Below, piece by piece: positions 25,496 to 34,292 of a stretch of DNA of 64,000 nt. Each line of letters starts with the position of its first letter. Within the stretch, counting starts at the first letter, position 1. Under the pieces are notes generated by a model. That model saw only the letters and a list, made by a program, of their open reading frames with translations. It made no database searches and was not told where the DNA came from. Source of the DNA: Methanospirillum stamsii (GTDB lineage Archaea > Halobacteriota > Methanomicrobia > Methanomicrobiales > Methanospirillaceae); NCBI RefSeq assembly GCF_046244385.1, contig NZ_CP176366.1, positions 3,803,518-3,867,517 of the forward strand. The letters are read 5' to 3'. The position numbers were made by a program, and so were the translations under genes.

Positions 25496-25538
25496 CCAAT
25501 TGCCAAAATACGGATATATAGTGAACCAACGCGGTGCA
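25496..25538 (-). promoter_or_regulatory. Conserved promoter block of secreted paralogue B
   Basis: A 43-base block matching 19312-19354 in length and most positions, including CCAATTG, AAAATACG, a TATATA element and GGTGCA. It is the presumed promoter of the 24815-25438 gene. Confidence 0.6.
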
Positions 25539-25588
25539 AATAGTCCGGTTAAAAATTTTTACTTATAAAGGGATCAGAGAATTCGGAC

Positions 25589-25605
25589 CTTATGCAGTGC
25601 ATAAG
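25589..25605. promoter_or_regulatory. Perfect palindrome between divergent genes
   Basis: CTTATGCA-G-TGCATAAG: two exact 8-base arms around one base. A TATA-like stretch (TTTAAATATA) follows at 25611. It lies between paralogue B's promoter and the sensor operon, and could be a regulator site for either. Confidence 0.5.
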
Positions 25606-25775
25606 TAACCTTTAAATATATCTTTATTATCTGCCCATTGTCCGAAAAAAATAATTGAGAATTTGACGGTTATTGTTCTAAATCACGAAAAATTTTTAGA
25701 GACATTCTTACACCAGCATGGTGTTATCACTGACGAAATTTCTTATAGTAAAGACCCGCATAATCACAATAATAG

Positions 25776-27032
25776 ATGATTGATTCAGTGCAGGGGTATC
25801 AAAAGGTAATTGTAGAACTCTGTATTTCTCTCGTAATTATCACCTGCATTACCTTTTTTTCCGGATGTGTGGACCGGACTGATAATTCAGATGAACAGAA
25901 TATTACCATCGGAATTATCCTGCCCCTGAGCGGAGATCTCTCAGACTTCGGACAGAACTGTTTAAATGCAACACTCCTTGCAGTTGAAGAAATAAATCAA
26001 AAAGGAGGAATTGCATCTAAAGGGGGGAAAAAATTAGAGATCATAATAGCTGATTCAAAAGGAGTCCCGGATATCGGAGCCAATGAAACAAAACGATTAA
26101 TAACCGAGGAGAAGGCTCTGGCATTAATCGGTGCATATCAGAGTAGTGTTACAATCGCAGCAACACAGGTGGCCGAGACATATAATGTACCGTTCATTGT
26201 CAACGTCGGATTATCTGATGTAATTATTGACAGGGGATTTCAGTCCACATTTCGCATTTGTCCGGAGATTGAGATATACTCATCCTCAAAAGTTCAATTC
26301 CTTGATTATCTCAGACAATTATCAATAAAACCAATAAACCGGGTGGCCCTGTTATATGAAAATACGGCATATGGAACAGCATCTGCCTTTTCTGAACGGG
26401 ATTTATTAAAAAAGGCCGGATATGAGGTAGTGAGTGATGTCAGTTATGCAGCAGACAAAGTGACATCACTTCATGATGAAGTGAATGGTACGCTTCAGGC
26501 AGAACCTGATGCAATTTTTATTACCACATATTTAAAAGATGCTGTTCTTATTCAGAGAGAACTCAGTAATGCCGGATTTTCCGGCCCAGTCATTGATACA
26601 GCCGGGGGAACAATCTCGGAGGGCTTTATCCATGAACTTGGAGGAGCAGCCAACGGGGTTTTTTCAGTATCAGAATTTTCAAAACATACATCCTATGGCG
26701 TTGTATTAAATGAACGGTACCGCACACAATTCGGAACCGATATAACAGGAGATGGAGCATATACCTATCAGGCAGTTATTGTTCTAAAAGACGCTCTTGA
26801 ACGGGCAGAATCATTGGATACTGAGAGTATTAAAAAAGCAATCAACCAGACAAATATCATTAGCAGGGAGATGATTTTTCTTCCTGATGATGTTATTGCC
26901 TTTGATTCAGATGGGCAGAACAGTTACGAAAAACTCAGCATGATGCAGATACAAAATGGCACATGGATTACCGTCTGGCCTGCCCGGTATGCCGGAGGGG
27001 AAGTAATTCTCCCCAAGCTCATCCAGAACTAG
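25776..27032 (+). CDS. Solute-binding lipoprotein, branched-chain amino acid (LivK/Peripla_BP_6) type
   Basis: 418 residues. The N-terminus is a lipoprotein signal with hydrophobic core and FFSGC (Cys 31). The type I periplasmic-binding fold is clear: ITIGIILPLSGDLSDFGQN, ATLLAVEEINQKGG, IGAYQSSVTIAATQVAETYN and VALLYENTAYGTASA. No permease or ATPase gene follows. Instead the stop is one base from the start of a membrane sensor gene. It therefore more likely delivers a ligand signal to that sensor than feeds an ABC importer. Ligand unknown; amino acids or urea-like molecules are usual for the family. Confidence 0.88.
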   Translation: MIDSVQGYQKVIVELCISLVIITCITFFSGCVDRTDNSDEQNITIGIILPLSGDLSDFGQNCLNATLLAVEEINQKGGIASKGGKKLEIIIADSKGVPDIGANETKRLITEEKALALIGAYQSSVTIAATQVAETYNVPFIVNVGLSDVIIDRGFQSTFRICPEIEIYSSSKVQFLDYLRQLSIKPINRVALLYENTAYGTASAFSERDLLKKAGYEVVSDVSYAADKVTSLHDEVNGTLQAEPDAIFITTYLKDAVLIQRELSNAGFSGPVIDTAGGTISEGFIHELGGAANGVFSVSEFSKHTSYGVVLNERYRTQFGTDITGDGAYTYQAVIVLKDALERAESLDTESIKKAINQTNIISREMIFLPDDVIAFDSDGQNSYEKLSMMQIQNGTWITVWPARYAGGEVILPKLIQN

Positions 27033-27033
27033 T

Positions 27034-29718
27034 ATGATAAGAAAACCTGATAGTCCGGTTCCTGTAAAGAAAAGTATTGCAACAAGATTGATATTTGCAG
27101 TTACATTTCTTGTCCTTATTTTCATATTGGTGGTTGGCATCAGCCTTATCTGGATTGCTCATGAACAACAATATCAAAATGTTTATAAATACCAGGACAA
27201 GGTATCAGAAGAGATTGGATTTATAATATCCCAATATATTTCTGATACATCTGATCAACTTACCGTTTTTGTCACCAGTTCCAGATTATCACAGATGTCT
27301 GTCCGGGAGCAAAAAGACGCAATAATTGATTTTTTAAACATCAGAAAAGGAATTTTCAGCGAATGCACCATACTAGCCCCTGATGGAGAAGAACTGCTCA
27401 AAGTTTCCAGATATTATACCTATCTTCCGGATGAATTGCAGAACAGATCCCAGGACAATTTGTTTACCCGGGCGTTACAGGGAGAGACCAGTACAAGTCC
27501 GATATACCTATCTCAAAATACCGGATTATTATCGATCGACCTCGTCATTCCAATCAAAGATACGAAAGGAAATGTCTCCCAGATTCTCATTGGAACAGCC
27601 AGTATCATTCACCTCTGGTTTGAGATAAATGCCATTGATATGGGTGAGACCGGATATTTCTATATTGTTGACAGGAATGGAACGATTATTGCTGACCAGG
27701 AGATATCACAGGTCTTAAACCGGTACGGGACAAATCCTGGTGCCATTCCCCCGGTTTTACTTTTTGCTTCAGGAGAAGAGGATGGATTATCTGAATCAGT
27801 GTATACCGGATCTCATGGCGAAGAGGTCATTGGGGCATTCTCTCCCATAAAAGGGACTGACTGGGCAGTTATTTCCGAAATTTCAACGAGAGAGGCTTTT
27901 TTAAGGACACATCAGATGATGGTCCTGACCGTCCTGTCCCTTCTCATCGGGTCAATCGCTGCAATAATCCTGGGATATCTTCTTTCCCGTCACCTTATCA
28001 CACCGATAATATCTCTTACAGATAATGCCACAAAGATTGGGAAAGGGGATCTTCATAGCACGATTGTCGGAACTGACCGGGTGGATGAGGTCGGGGTGCT
28101 TGCCCGGAGTATGAATCAGATGCAGGATGATCTAAACCGGCTCTATGACAACCTGGAGAAGAAGATTTCAGAACTCTCAGAAATAAAAGAAGAACTGCAG
28201 ATATCCGAGGAGCAGTATCGGACTATTTTTGAACATTCTGAAAATCCCCTCTTCATTTTAACAAGTGATAATATCATCACTCATGTAAACAAAAAATTTG
28301 AGACATTATGGGGGTATTCAAGGGAAGAGATTATCGGAAAAAAGCAATGGACAGAATTTGTTGCCAATCCTGATGATCTAGATATCATGACATCGTATTA
28401 TGTCCGGCGTTTTGCAGGAGATACAGATGTTCCGGGGATATATGAATTTCAATTCCTTGACCGCAATCAAAACATTCATGATATTATTGCCAGTATCACA
28501 TTAATGCCCGGAAAAAAACAAATGTTTGCCACATTTGTTGATTACACTGAAAAGAAAGAGTTTGAACGAGAGATTTTAAACAAAAATCTTGAATTGGAGG
28601 AAGCGAATAGTAAACTTGCCCAAAATGAGGAAGTATTACGGAGTAATTATAAAAAACTGGCAGATATTGAGAAGGAACTCATCGAGAGTGAGCAGAAGTA
28701 CCGGAGCATTGTTGAAGACCAGACATATCTCATCATCCGGTTTAAATCTGATAATACGATAATATTTGTCAATAATGCATTTTGTAATTTCTTTAATCTT
28801 AAAAGGGAAGATATTCTTCATTCATCGTTTGAGATTCCGGCCCTGCATGACTATCTGCATGGAATGAAGGGTTGTATGGAATCATTAAGACAGGGAGAAC
28901 CGGTATGCTCAGTTGAGCACAGGGTAACCGTGTCCGAAGGTAAGGAGAAATGGATCCATCAGAGGATACACGGATTTTTCAACGAAGATGGTTCTTTAAG
29001 AGAAATCCAGTCTGTATTGAGTGACGTTACAAACCGGAAGAATGCTGAACTGGCCCTTGAAAAAGCACGGAAAAAACTTGCACTCTTAAATTCCATCACT
29101 TTCATGGATATCAGGAATAATATTTTTACCCTTGCCGGTTATCTGCAGGTTCAGGATGAGTTATTTGATGATGAATCATTCAGGGATTTGACAAAAAAAG
29201 AGTATCATATTATCCAAAAGATTTCACAATCGCTGGATTTTGCAAAAGATTACCAGGATATGGGAATTAATCCGGCCAGTTGGCAGAATGTTCGTCAGGC
29301 TTATCTTTTTGCAATTTCCCATCTGGATCTGACCCATCTTGAAAGAAAAGAAGATTTAGAGGGGCTCAATATCTTTGCAGATCCCCTGCTTGAGAAGGTG
29401 TTCTATAACCTTGCATTAAATATCGTAATGCATGGTAAAGATAAGACGTCGTATCTTCGGGTATATTATGAGAAGAGAGACAGCGATATCATTTTATTCT
29501 TCGAGGATGACGGTCCGGGTATACCAGAATCCATAAAAGAGAGTATCTTCTCACGGAGAAGTGAAAAGAAAAAGGGAATGGGTCTTTATTTTGTCCGTGA
29601 AGTTCTGGGGATTACCGGTATATCTATTTACGAGACCGGTATCGAGGGAGAAGGAGCCAGGTTTGAGATTTTCATTCCCAAAGGAAGATACCGGATTGAT
29701 AAAAGTAAAAATTCATAG
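27034..29718 (+). CDS. Membrane sensor (dCACHE-HAMP-PAS-PAS-HATPase) lacking the phosphoacceptor His
   Basis: 894 residues. TM1 (about 17-42) and TM2 (about 292-316) enclose an extracellular double-CACHE region; then a HAMP linker, PAS1 (from about 391: EEQYRTIFEHSENPLFIL) and PAS2 (from about 551: SEQKYRSIVEDQTYLIIRF). The ATPase domain is well kept: NLALNIVMHG, FFEDDGPGIPESI and KKGMGLYFVREVLG. At the usual RHDI phosphoacceptor site the sequence reads SITFMDIRNNIF, with Met 691 where His is expected. Autophosphorylation at the standard site seems impossible. It may signal by dimerising with another kinase or by conformational change. It is transcribed with the binding lipoprotein upstream. 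Confidence 0.88.
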   Translation: MIRKPDSPVPVKKSIATRLIFAVTFLVLIFILVVGISLIWIAHEQQYQNVYKYQDKVSEEIGFIISQYISDTSDQLTVFVTSSRLSQMSVREQKDAIIDFLNIRKGIFSECTILAPDGEELLKVSRYYTYLPDELQNRSQDNLFTRALQGETSTSPIYLSQNTGLLSIDLVIPIKDTKGNVSQILIGTASIIHLWFEINAIDMGETGYFYIVDRNGTIIADQEISQVLNRYGTNPGAIPPVLLFASGEEDGLSESVYTGSHGEEVIGAFSPIKGTDWAVISEISTREAFLRTHQMMVLTVLSLLIGSIAAIILGYLLSRHLITPIISLTDNATKIGKGDLHSTIVGTDRVDEVGVLARSMNQMQDDLNRLYDNLEKKISELSEIKEELQISEEQYRTIFEHSENPLFILTSDNIITHVNKKFETLWGYSREEIIGKKQWTEFVANPDDLDIMTSYYVRRFAGDTDVPGIYEFQFLDRNQNIHDIIASITLMPGKKQMFATFVDYTEKKEFEREILNKNLELEEANSKLAQNEEVLRSNYKKLADIEKELIESEQKYRSIVEDQTYLIIRFKSDNTIIFVNNAFCNFFNLKREDILHSSFEIPALHDYLHGMKGCMESLRQGEPVCSVEHRVTVSEGKEKWIHQRIHGFFNEDGSLREIQSVLSDVTNRKNAELALEKARKKLALLNSITFMDIRNNIFTLAGYLQVQDELFDDESFRDLTKKEYHIIQKISQSLDFAKDYQDMGINPASWQNVRQAYLFAISHLDLTHLERKEDLEGLNIFADPLLEKVFYNLALNIVMHGKDKTSYLRVYYEKRDSDIILFFEDDGPGIPESIKESIFSRRSEKKKGMGLYFVREVLGITGISIYETGIEGEGARFEIFIPKGRYRIDKSKNS

Positions 29719-29825
29719 ATAGCCAGGGTCTCCGGAAAGAGTCACGTAAAGAGGAAACGAAGTTCTTCAGACCGATTACTATTGTGTAAACGCAATTATT
29801 ACATATAAGGAAGAAAAAAAATAGT

Positions 29826-29845
29826 CATTTACTCTTCAAAATAAT
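29826..29845. repeat. 20-bp direct repeat, left copy
   Basis: CATTTACTCTTCAAAATAAT, identical to 31496-31515. It overlaps the last codons and stop of the PIN gene, in a different frame from the other copy. Confidence 0.8.
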
Positions 29846-30312
29846 GTCTTTTCAATATCTGATATTTCTGATAAACGTATCAAAATAGAGAGAACACCTT
29901 TCTTCAATGCATGATGATGCATACCCTCATCATCGGTAAATAGTGGAATTTTCTCCCGGTATGCAAGTGCAATGAAATATGAGTCAAAGCCTGAACAACT
30001 TTGAGATTCAGCAATCTTCCACGATTCATGGAAGATTTCTTCTTCAGAGACGAGTGTACTAGTTGAATAGAGGCGGGATGTTATCTTCTGGCTGGTTTGT
30101 TTGTCAGTAAACCGACGGGAAACTGCAGCAACTTCAACTATACTCACTTTTGGCAATATGACTTCAATAAATCGTTCTTCAATGATTTTAAAGAGGTACA
30201 TGCATTTTTTGTGAGTAAGAATCTCACGATTATAAATTTCTAAAGGGAGAGAAGTTTTTGGTGGGAAAAAACCTTTAATTATTACTGAAGAATCTAGAAC
30301 GCACTTATTCAT
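29836..30312 (-). CDS. PIN-domain toxin (VapC-like)
   Basis: 158 residues from ATG at 30312, which overlaps the antitoxin's stop by eight bases; the longer frame to 30351 is unlikely. PIN-domain acidic residues are visible: Asp in KCVLDSSVIIKGFF, Glu in VEVAAVSRR, Asp in SGFDSYFIALAYREKIPLF and the closing TDDEG. PIN proteins of this size are usually single-strand RNases, often acting on tRNA or rRNA. With the small gene upstream it forms a toxin-antitoxin pair. Its 3' end lies in a 20-bp direct repeat. Confidence 0.82.
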   Translation of the reverse strand: MNKCVLDSSVIIKGFFPPKTSLPLEIYNREILTHKKCMYLFKIIEERFIEVILPKVSIVEVAAVSRRFTDKQTSQKITSRLYSTSTLVSEEEIFHESWKIAESQSCSGFDSYFIALAYREKIPLFTDDEGMHHHALKKGVLSILIRLSEISDIEKTLF

Positions 30313-30499
30313 AATATTTTTTATGGCGAATTTCATCCAGAACAGAATCAATGTTTTCAGAAACCGGGATTTCCCCTAATTCCTGGGCTAGACTGTATAA
30401 ACCAGGTTCAATTCGGATTGTAATTATATCACCGTCATGAAAGGGTATCGGTTCAAGTGGCTGAATCTGCTTCCCAATGACTTTTGCTCGAATTATCAT
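30305..30499 (-). CDS. Small antitoxin (AF2212/DUF104-like)
   Basis: 64 residues. The N-terminal half is a short beta-barrel-like stretch (IIRAKVIGKQIQPLEPIPFH followed by DGDIITIRIEP), as in the archaeal AF2212-type antitoxins. The C-terminal half is an acidic helix (ENIDSVLDEIRHKKY) that could wrap the PIN toxin. The stop overlaps the PIN start, a usual layout for toxin-antitoxin genes. No operator is obvious upstream. Confidence 0.7.
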   Translation of the reverse strand: MIIRAKVIGKQIQPLEPIPFHDGDIITIRIEPGLYSLAQELGEIPVSENIDSVLDEIRHKKYYE

Positions 30500-31077
30500 A
30501 TCTTCAGTGTCCTCATTGAGATGTAAGGTTTAAAAACTCACAAAATCTCTTTAAGTTATCTTATTAGTCATTTCTCGTAATTATGTGTATGGGAACCAGT
30601 GGTTGAATACGTAAATTTTAGGAAAAATCTGGTGTTTCAGGAGTGTCAAAAAAAATCCGATTTCTCACAATACATTATTTGCACAATTGAACATAATTAT
30701 CCTTTATCTTATCAACCTTGGATATCTCCCCTGCACCCTGGAGGCCCGCTCATCCATAACGAGCACGGTGGGCTAACACCCAGCTCATGATACAATTGTT
30801 TTTGTGTTTCAAAAAATCGTTTGAAGAAAAGCCGATTAGTCATTCGTAAGTTATTCATTCATAAACTTAGGGATATAACCAGGAATACATGGTGAAATAA
30901 CTAAAAGTTGTGAAAAGGTGGATTATTATACTCATAAAAAATCGCTTATATACTGCGAAATGAATTGTATAGATGGGTTAAGTGGAATGATGGAAAAAAA
31001 CCAGTCTCATTCTGCATTATAAAGAGAATTTCAAAATTATCCGAAATCCCCTATTCGGAATACACATAGAAGGTATA
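30500..31077. other. Gene-poor region before the rhuM remnant
   Basis: 578 bases. A 63-codon frame (30599-30790) is open, but has no ribosome site and no recognisable family. A weak stem (GCCCGCTC...GAGC...GGGC) lies near 30743-30772. A TATA-like CTTATATAC near 30950 may be the promoter of the rhuM-like gene. Confidence 0.3.
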
Positions 31078-31514
31078 ATGGAAGGCGATGGAAAAAAACT
31101 CATCCGGAACAGCACTGCTGATTTTCTAATCTTCACTCTGGAATCAGGAGAAAGGAGCAATGAAGTCAGGTATGAGGATGAGACGATATGGCTGAGCCAG
31201 AAGATGATGGCCCTCCTCTTTGATGTTGCCCAACCAACCATCAGCGAACATCTGAATAGTATCTTTGAGAGAGGAGAACTCAACCGGGAGACAACTTATC
31301 GGAAATTCCGATTAGTTCAACGGGAGGGAAACCGAGACGTATCCCGAAAAATCGACTACTATAACCTTGACGCGGTCATTTCAGTCGGATACCGCTCAAT
31401 TCTATCCATGCAACCCAGTTTAGACGGTGGACAACCCGGATATTCAGACATTTTACAAACGTAATTACTGCGTATCAGAAAGGAAACAATATTGCCATTT
31501 ACTCTTCAAAATAA
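31078..31514 (+). pseudogene. RhuM-family gene, frameshifted and truncated
   Basis: The first frame gives a RhuM-type N-terminus (VRYEDETIWLSQKMMALLFD, then SEHLNSIFERGEL and IDYYNLDAVISVGYR) and then runs into unrelated residues to a stop at 31464. Shifting one base near 31392 restores the family sequence: VNSIHATQFRRWTT, reading on to a stop at 31512-31514. RhuM proteins carry an HTH-like N-terminus and are found near restriction and toxin genes. The restored frame ends exactly in the 20-bp direct repeat, well short of the usual family length, so the gene is both shifted and cut off. Confidence 0.75.
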
Positions 31515-31515
31515 T
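31496..31515. repeat. 20-bp direct repeat, right copy
   Basis: CATTTACTCTTCAAAATAAT, identical to 29826-29845, 1,670 bases away. It holds the stop codon of the mrr-like gene (minus) and the end of the restored rhuM frame (plus). Confidence 0.8.
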
Positions 31516-32408
31516 CCATGTCAATTTTCTTTACAATATATCGTGATTCTTCTGACACCCCGACATTATGATCTATCATAAGCTCTGTCAGTGTTTCCCC
31601 GTCAATGAGCACAACTTTCTGTTCAATCCGCTGGACATATTCCAATGCCTCTTTTGAGAACCGGGAGGTTGTGATAAACACCCCTTTTCGTGCACGATTA
31701 CCGGCAAGACTACCAACAAATGCCTGTATTTCGGGTCTTCCAACAGTATTCTGCCATCTTTTGGCCTGAATACAAACCGTATCCAGTCCTAACTTATCCT
31801 CTTTAATAATCCCATCAATTCCATCATCACCGGATCTTCCTACCCTTTCACCTGCTTCACTCCTTGACCCCCCATAACCCATAGCAACCAGAAGATCAAC
31901 GACCAACCTCTCAAAAAATTCCGGTGAACTACTGAATACCTGGGATAACAGTTCATGAGCTAATTTATTTCGTAAATCCTGATAACTATTTTCGAGTATT
32001 TCCTGAGGGGTCAGTTCATTTTCCAAAGAATCCGGGCGTTCCTCGAATGATGACTGATTATCAGATTTAAAGCCTTGAAACTCTAGAAATTCAGGAAATT
32101 GCTTTAAAAATTGTTGATCTATGTGACCGGGATTCTGACTGAGGACTGATAATCCCCGTTCAGTAATCCTCACCTTTCCTCGTGACGGAGTTGTAACCAG
32201 TCCTGCTTTTTATATATGTTTTAGCCCAGCCAACACGGTTATCAAAGGTTGACTGAACTCCACTCGGTAGTTTTTGGTTTAATTCTTCTTCAGAAAGCTG
32301 AAATGAAGATGCAATTAGTTTATAGATATCCTGATTGGAGTGTTCATTACCATCTTTTACTGCCAACAGGACCGGAAGCATGAATGCCTGATAATCAGGA
32401 ATTGCCAT
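31499..32408 (-). pseudogene. mrr: Mrr-type restriction endonuclease, split by a frameshift
   Basis: Two adjacent frames make one Mrr protein of about 300 residues. The first (32408 to 32160) is the winged-helix Mrr N-domain (LPVLLAVKDGNEHSNQDIYK ... NRVGWAKTYIK). The second (to 31499) begins RITERGLSVL and contains the nuclease domain, with Asp in GDDGIDGII and QxK in VCIQAKRWQ. Adding one A to the AAAAA run after WAKTYI joins them perfectly (reading KKAGLVTTPSRG). Mrr enzymes cut modified DNA. The gene is dead unless the indel is a base-calling error or is bypassed by slippage at the A-run. Confidence 0.82.
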
Positions 32409-32428
32409 AGTCTTAAGTGATATTTTTC

Positions 32429-32513
32429 TTAAAGCTCCATAAGTGATTCGATATTAGTCTCCATAAACAAAGCAGCCTGCTTCTTTGGCCATGGTCGGAT
32501 CATCTGACCGGAT
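32429..32513 (-). repeat. Gene-tail repeat 1 (fragment of the 35387-35695 gene's 3' end)
   Basis: The minus strand reads SGQMIRPWPKKQAALFMET to a stop at 32429, beginning right after the TOPRIM-like gene's stop. It matches the C-terminus of the intact gene at 35387 (MIRDWPKKKAALF) at protein and DNA level. No start codon, so a fragment. Confidence 0.75.
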
Positions 32514-32975
32514 TTAAGCATTATCGATTATCCATTTTCTCAATGTCATCAATTCATTGTCTTTTTGTGCCAGAGAATGAATGAATTTCTGAAACCCGGA
32601 TTTATCTTCATAATGAGGGATTGAATGAAGAGTATTAGGATCCCGTGGAAGACCAAATTCACCAGGATCTATCTTTTGGGCTTTTGCCCACTTATAAAAC
32701 CAATCTTCAAGTCTTGGTGATATCTGAATGATAAATGAACCATTTTTCATCTCCATTAAAATCAAATCACCACATCTTTCAATAATATTTGCTGAAGATA
32801 AAATACCTGGTTGATTGCTATCGGGATCTTCATCGATCATACCAATGGTTCCGGAATTATTCACAACGAAATTAATGACCTTCCCTTTATTTCCCTGATG
32901 TTTACAATTTTTTCTCCGAGCACCAAAAACCTTGTGTACAAGATGGGTATCCGGATTACATTCCGTTGCAATCAC
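32514..32975 (-). CDS. TOPRIM-like protein, partner of the OLD-like ATPase
   Basis: 153 residues from ATG at 32975, overlapping the ATPase stop (ATGA). A TOPRIM-like pattern is visible: Glu early in IATECNPDTHLVHKVFG, a basic Lys/His/Gly stretch (CKHQGNKGKVINFVVNN), and the acidic DxD in IGMIDEDPDSNQPG. The C-terminal third is helical. In OLD-family nucleases a TOPRIM domain is fused to the ATPase; in two-gene defence systems such as PARIS or AbiL-like pairs it is separate. This gene is the presumed effector, a nuclease or toxin released when the ATPase senses infection (inference from the layout). Confidence 0.68.
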   Translation of the reverse strand: MIATECNPDTHLVHKVFGARRKNCKHQGNKGKVINFVVNNSGTIGMIDEDPDSNQPGILSSANIIERCGDLILMEMKNGSFIIQISPRLEDWFYKWAKAQKIDPGEFGLPRDPNTLHSIPHYEDKSGFQKFIHSLAQKDNELMTLRKWIIDNA

Positions 32976-34093
32976 TCATTACTCTCCAGAAAAGAATCCA
33001 GGTCAAAAAAGGGATCAGTACAAATCATTTCAGAGATCTGATCCGGACCAAGCTGCGTCACCTGAGTTTCTCCATCGTTTCTGGTGACAATATTTACTGC
33101 AATATCTTCCTTTCTGACTTTTTCAATTAATGTGGAAAGGAGATATTGGTTATGAGTAACAATGAAAAACTGGTTACTCGTATCAAGCCAGATTTGCTCG
33201 GCAAGGTATTTCGTATAATAGGGAAATGTGTGAGATTCAGGCTCCTCAAAGATAAGTGTGGCATTTTTCTGAGAAGCTATTGCTATCGTGTAAAAAGCAA
33301 CATGTCGCAAAGTATCTGAAGAAATGCGGTACGGATAGGTATAGACAATATTGTCCTCTTCCTGCTGGAATTCGAACTTATTTTCTCCGGGTTTCAGAAC
33401 GAATTTAAATTCGTTGGATGAAAAGAGTTCCTTCATAATTTCCAAACATTTTTTGTCGTACATGACAACAGAAAAGAGGTTTTGTCCATATGGTGACTTG
33501 AGCGGAGCATTCGACGAATCAGGGAATTGAAACAGATCAACAAATTTGTAAAAGAATATTGAATTTAACTCCTGGACACGGTTTATTTCATTTTTCACCC
33601 TACCGGATGAACTAAATATTGATACTTCTCTTCCAATACCTGACTTCTCAATCTCATCCTCATCACTGCCTTGACGATGAATAACTTTACATTCATCACC
33701 ACTCATGGTGATCGTAACATTCTGAATGCGGGAATGGGCAATAGAGTTTGAAGAATCACGAAGAGATATTGAAACAGGATTATCTATCTGATATTTAAAG
33801 AAGAGATTTTGCATCTTCTCAAACCTGACATATGAGGATATTTCCTGTATTTGATGAACTTCAAATGTTTCTTGTTTTTCCGGAGGATATGAGGGAAAAC
33901 CTGAAGGATCGTTTAATATGTGTGATTTATTTTTTTTATAGTCACTCTGACCACAAAAGCTCAATATCCCTAAAGCTTCCAGTATATTTGATTTACCAGT
34001 ATTTGGTTCTCCAAGAAAGATGTTTACCTTTCTGCATTTGAGATCCAGTTTCTTGATTGACTTAAAATTTTCAATTGATAAATCTGATATCAT
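32972..34093 (-). CDS. OLD-like AAA ATPase (AAA_15/AAA_21)
   Basis: 373 residues. Start MISDLSIENFKSIKKLDL is the standard opening of the RecF/OLD-like family. Walker A is GEPNTGKSNILEALG (about 29-43). The large insert is variable and charged. Near the C-terminus are the Walker B ATLIFEEPESHTF and the H-loop FFIVTHNQYLLSTL. It should bind DNA or a phage product and switch on ATP hydrolysis. It begins four bases after the HicB-like gene and overlaps the TOPRIM-like gene, so the three form one operon. Confidence 0.87.
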   Translation of the reverse strand: MISDLSIENFKSIKKLDLKCRKVNIFLGEPNTGKSNILEALGILSFCGQSDYKKNKSHILNDPSGFPSYPPEKQETFEVHQIQEISSYVRFEKMQNLFFKYQIDNPVSISLRDSSNSIAHSRIQNVTITMSGDECKVIHRQGSDEDEIEKSGIGREVSIFSSSGRVKNEINRVQELNSIFFYKFVDLFQFPDSSNAPLKSPYGQNLFSVVMYDKKCLEIMKELFSSNEFKFVLKPGENKFEFQQEEDNIVYTYPYRISSDTLRHVAFYTIAIASQKNATLIFEEPESHTFPYYTKYLAEQIWLDTSNQFFIVTHNQYLLSTLIEKVRKEDIAVNIVTRNDGETQVTQLGPDQISEMICTDPFFDLDSFLESNE

Positions 34094-34097
34094 ATCT

Positions 34098-34292
34098 TTA
34101 GTATCTAATCATCGGGGAGTAATTATTATCATCAAAGTGGCAATTAACAGCATCTTTGACCATTTCTCTGATTTCATCCACAGAATCTACCAGGGTATAT
34201 GAATGACCAATGGATCTGGTACTATTACCCCCTTCTTCCGCTTCTTCTACTAAAAATAATATTTTAGTATTTTGTGGATGAACCACTATCAT
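34098..34292 (-). CDS. HicB-like small protein heading the ATPase/TOPRIM operon
   Basis: 64 residues with a HicB-like fold: FLVEEAEEGGNSTRSIGHSY and EIREMVKDAVNCHF. Relatives are often mis-named 2-oxoisovalerate dehydrogenase subunits and usually come with a HicA-like toxin. None follows here; instead an ATPase and a TOPRIM-like protein do. The start lies one base from an 18-base palindrome, so this may be the operon's repressor or an inhibitor of the system. The protein ends earlier than most relatives (PMIRY). Confidence 0.72.
   Translation of the reverse strand: MIVVHPQNTKILFLVEEAEEGGNSTRSIGHSYTLVDSVDEIREMVKDAVNCHFDDNNYSPMIRY

Noticed and set aside
30599..30790. 63-codon frame between the antitoxin and the rhuM remnant
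   Set aside because: No ribosome site, unusual composition, no domain. Kept only as a note in the intergenic entry.
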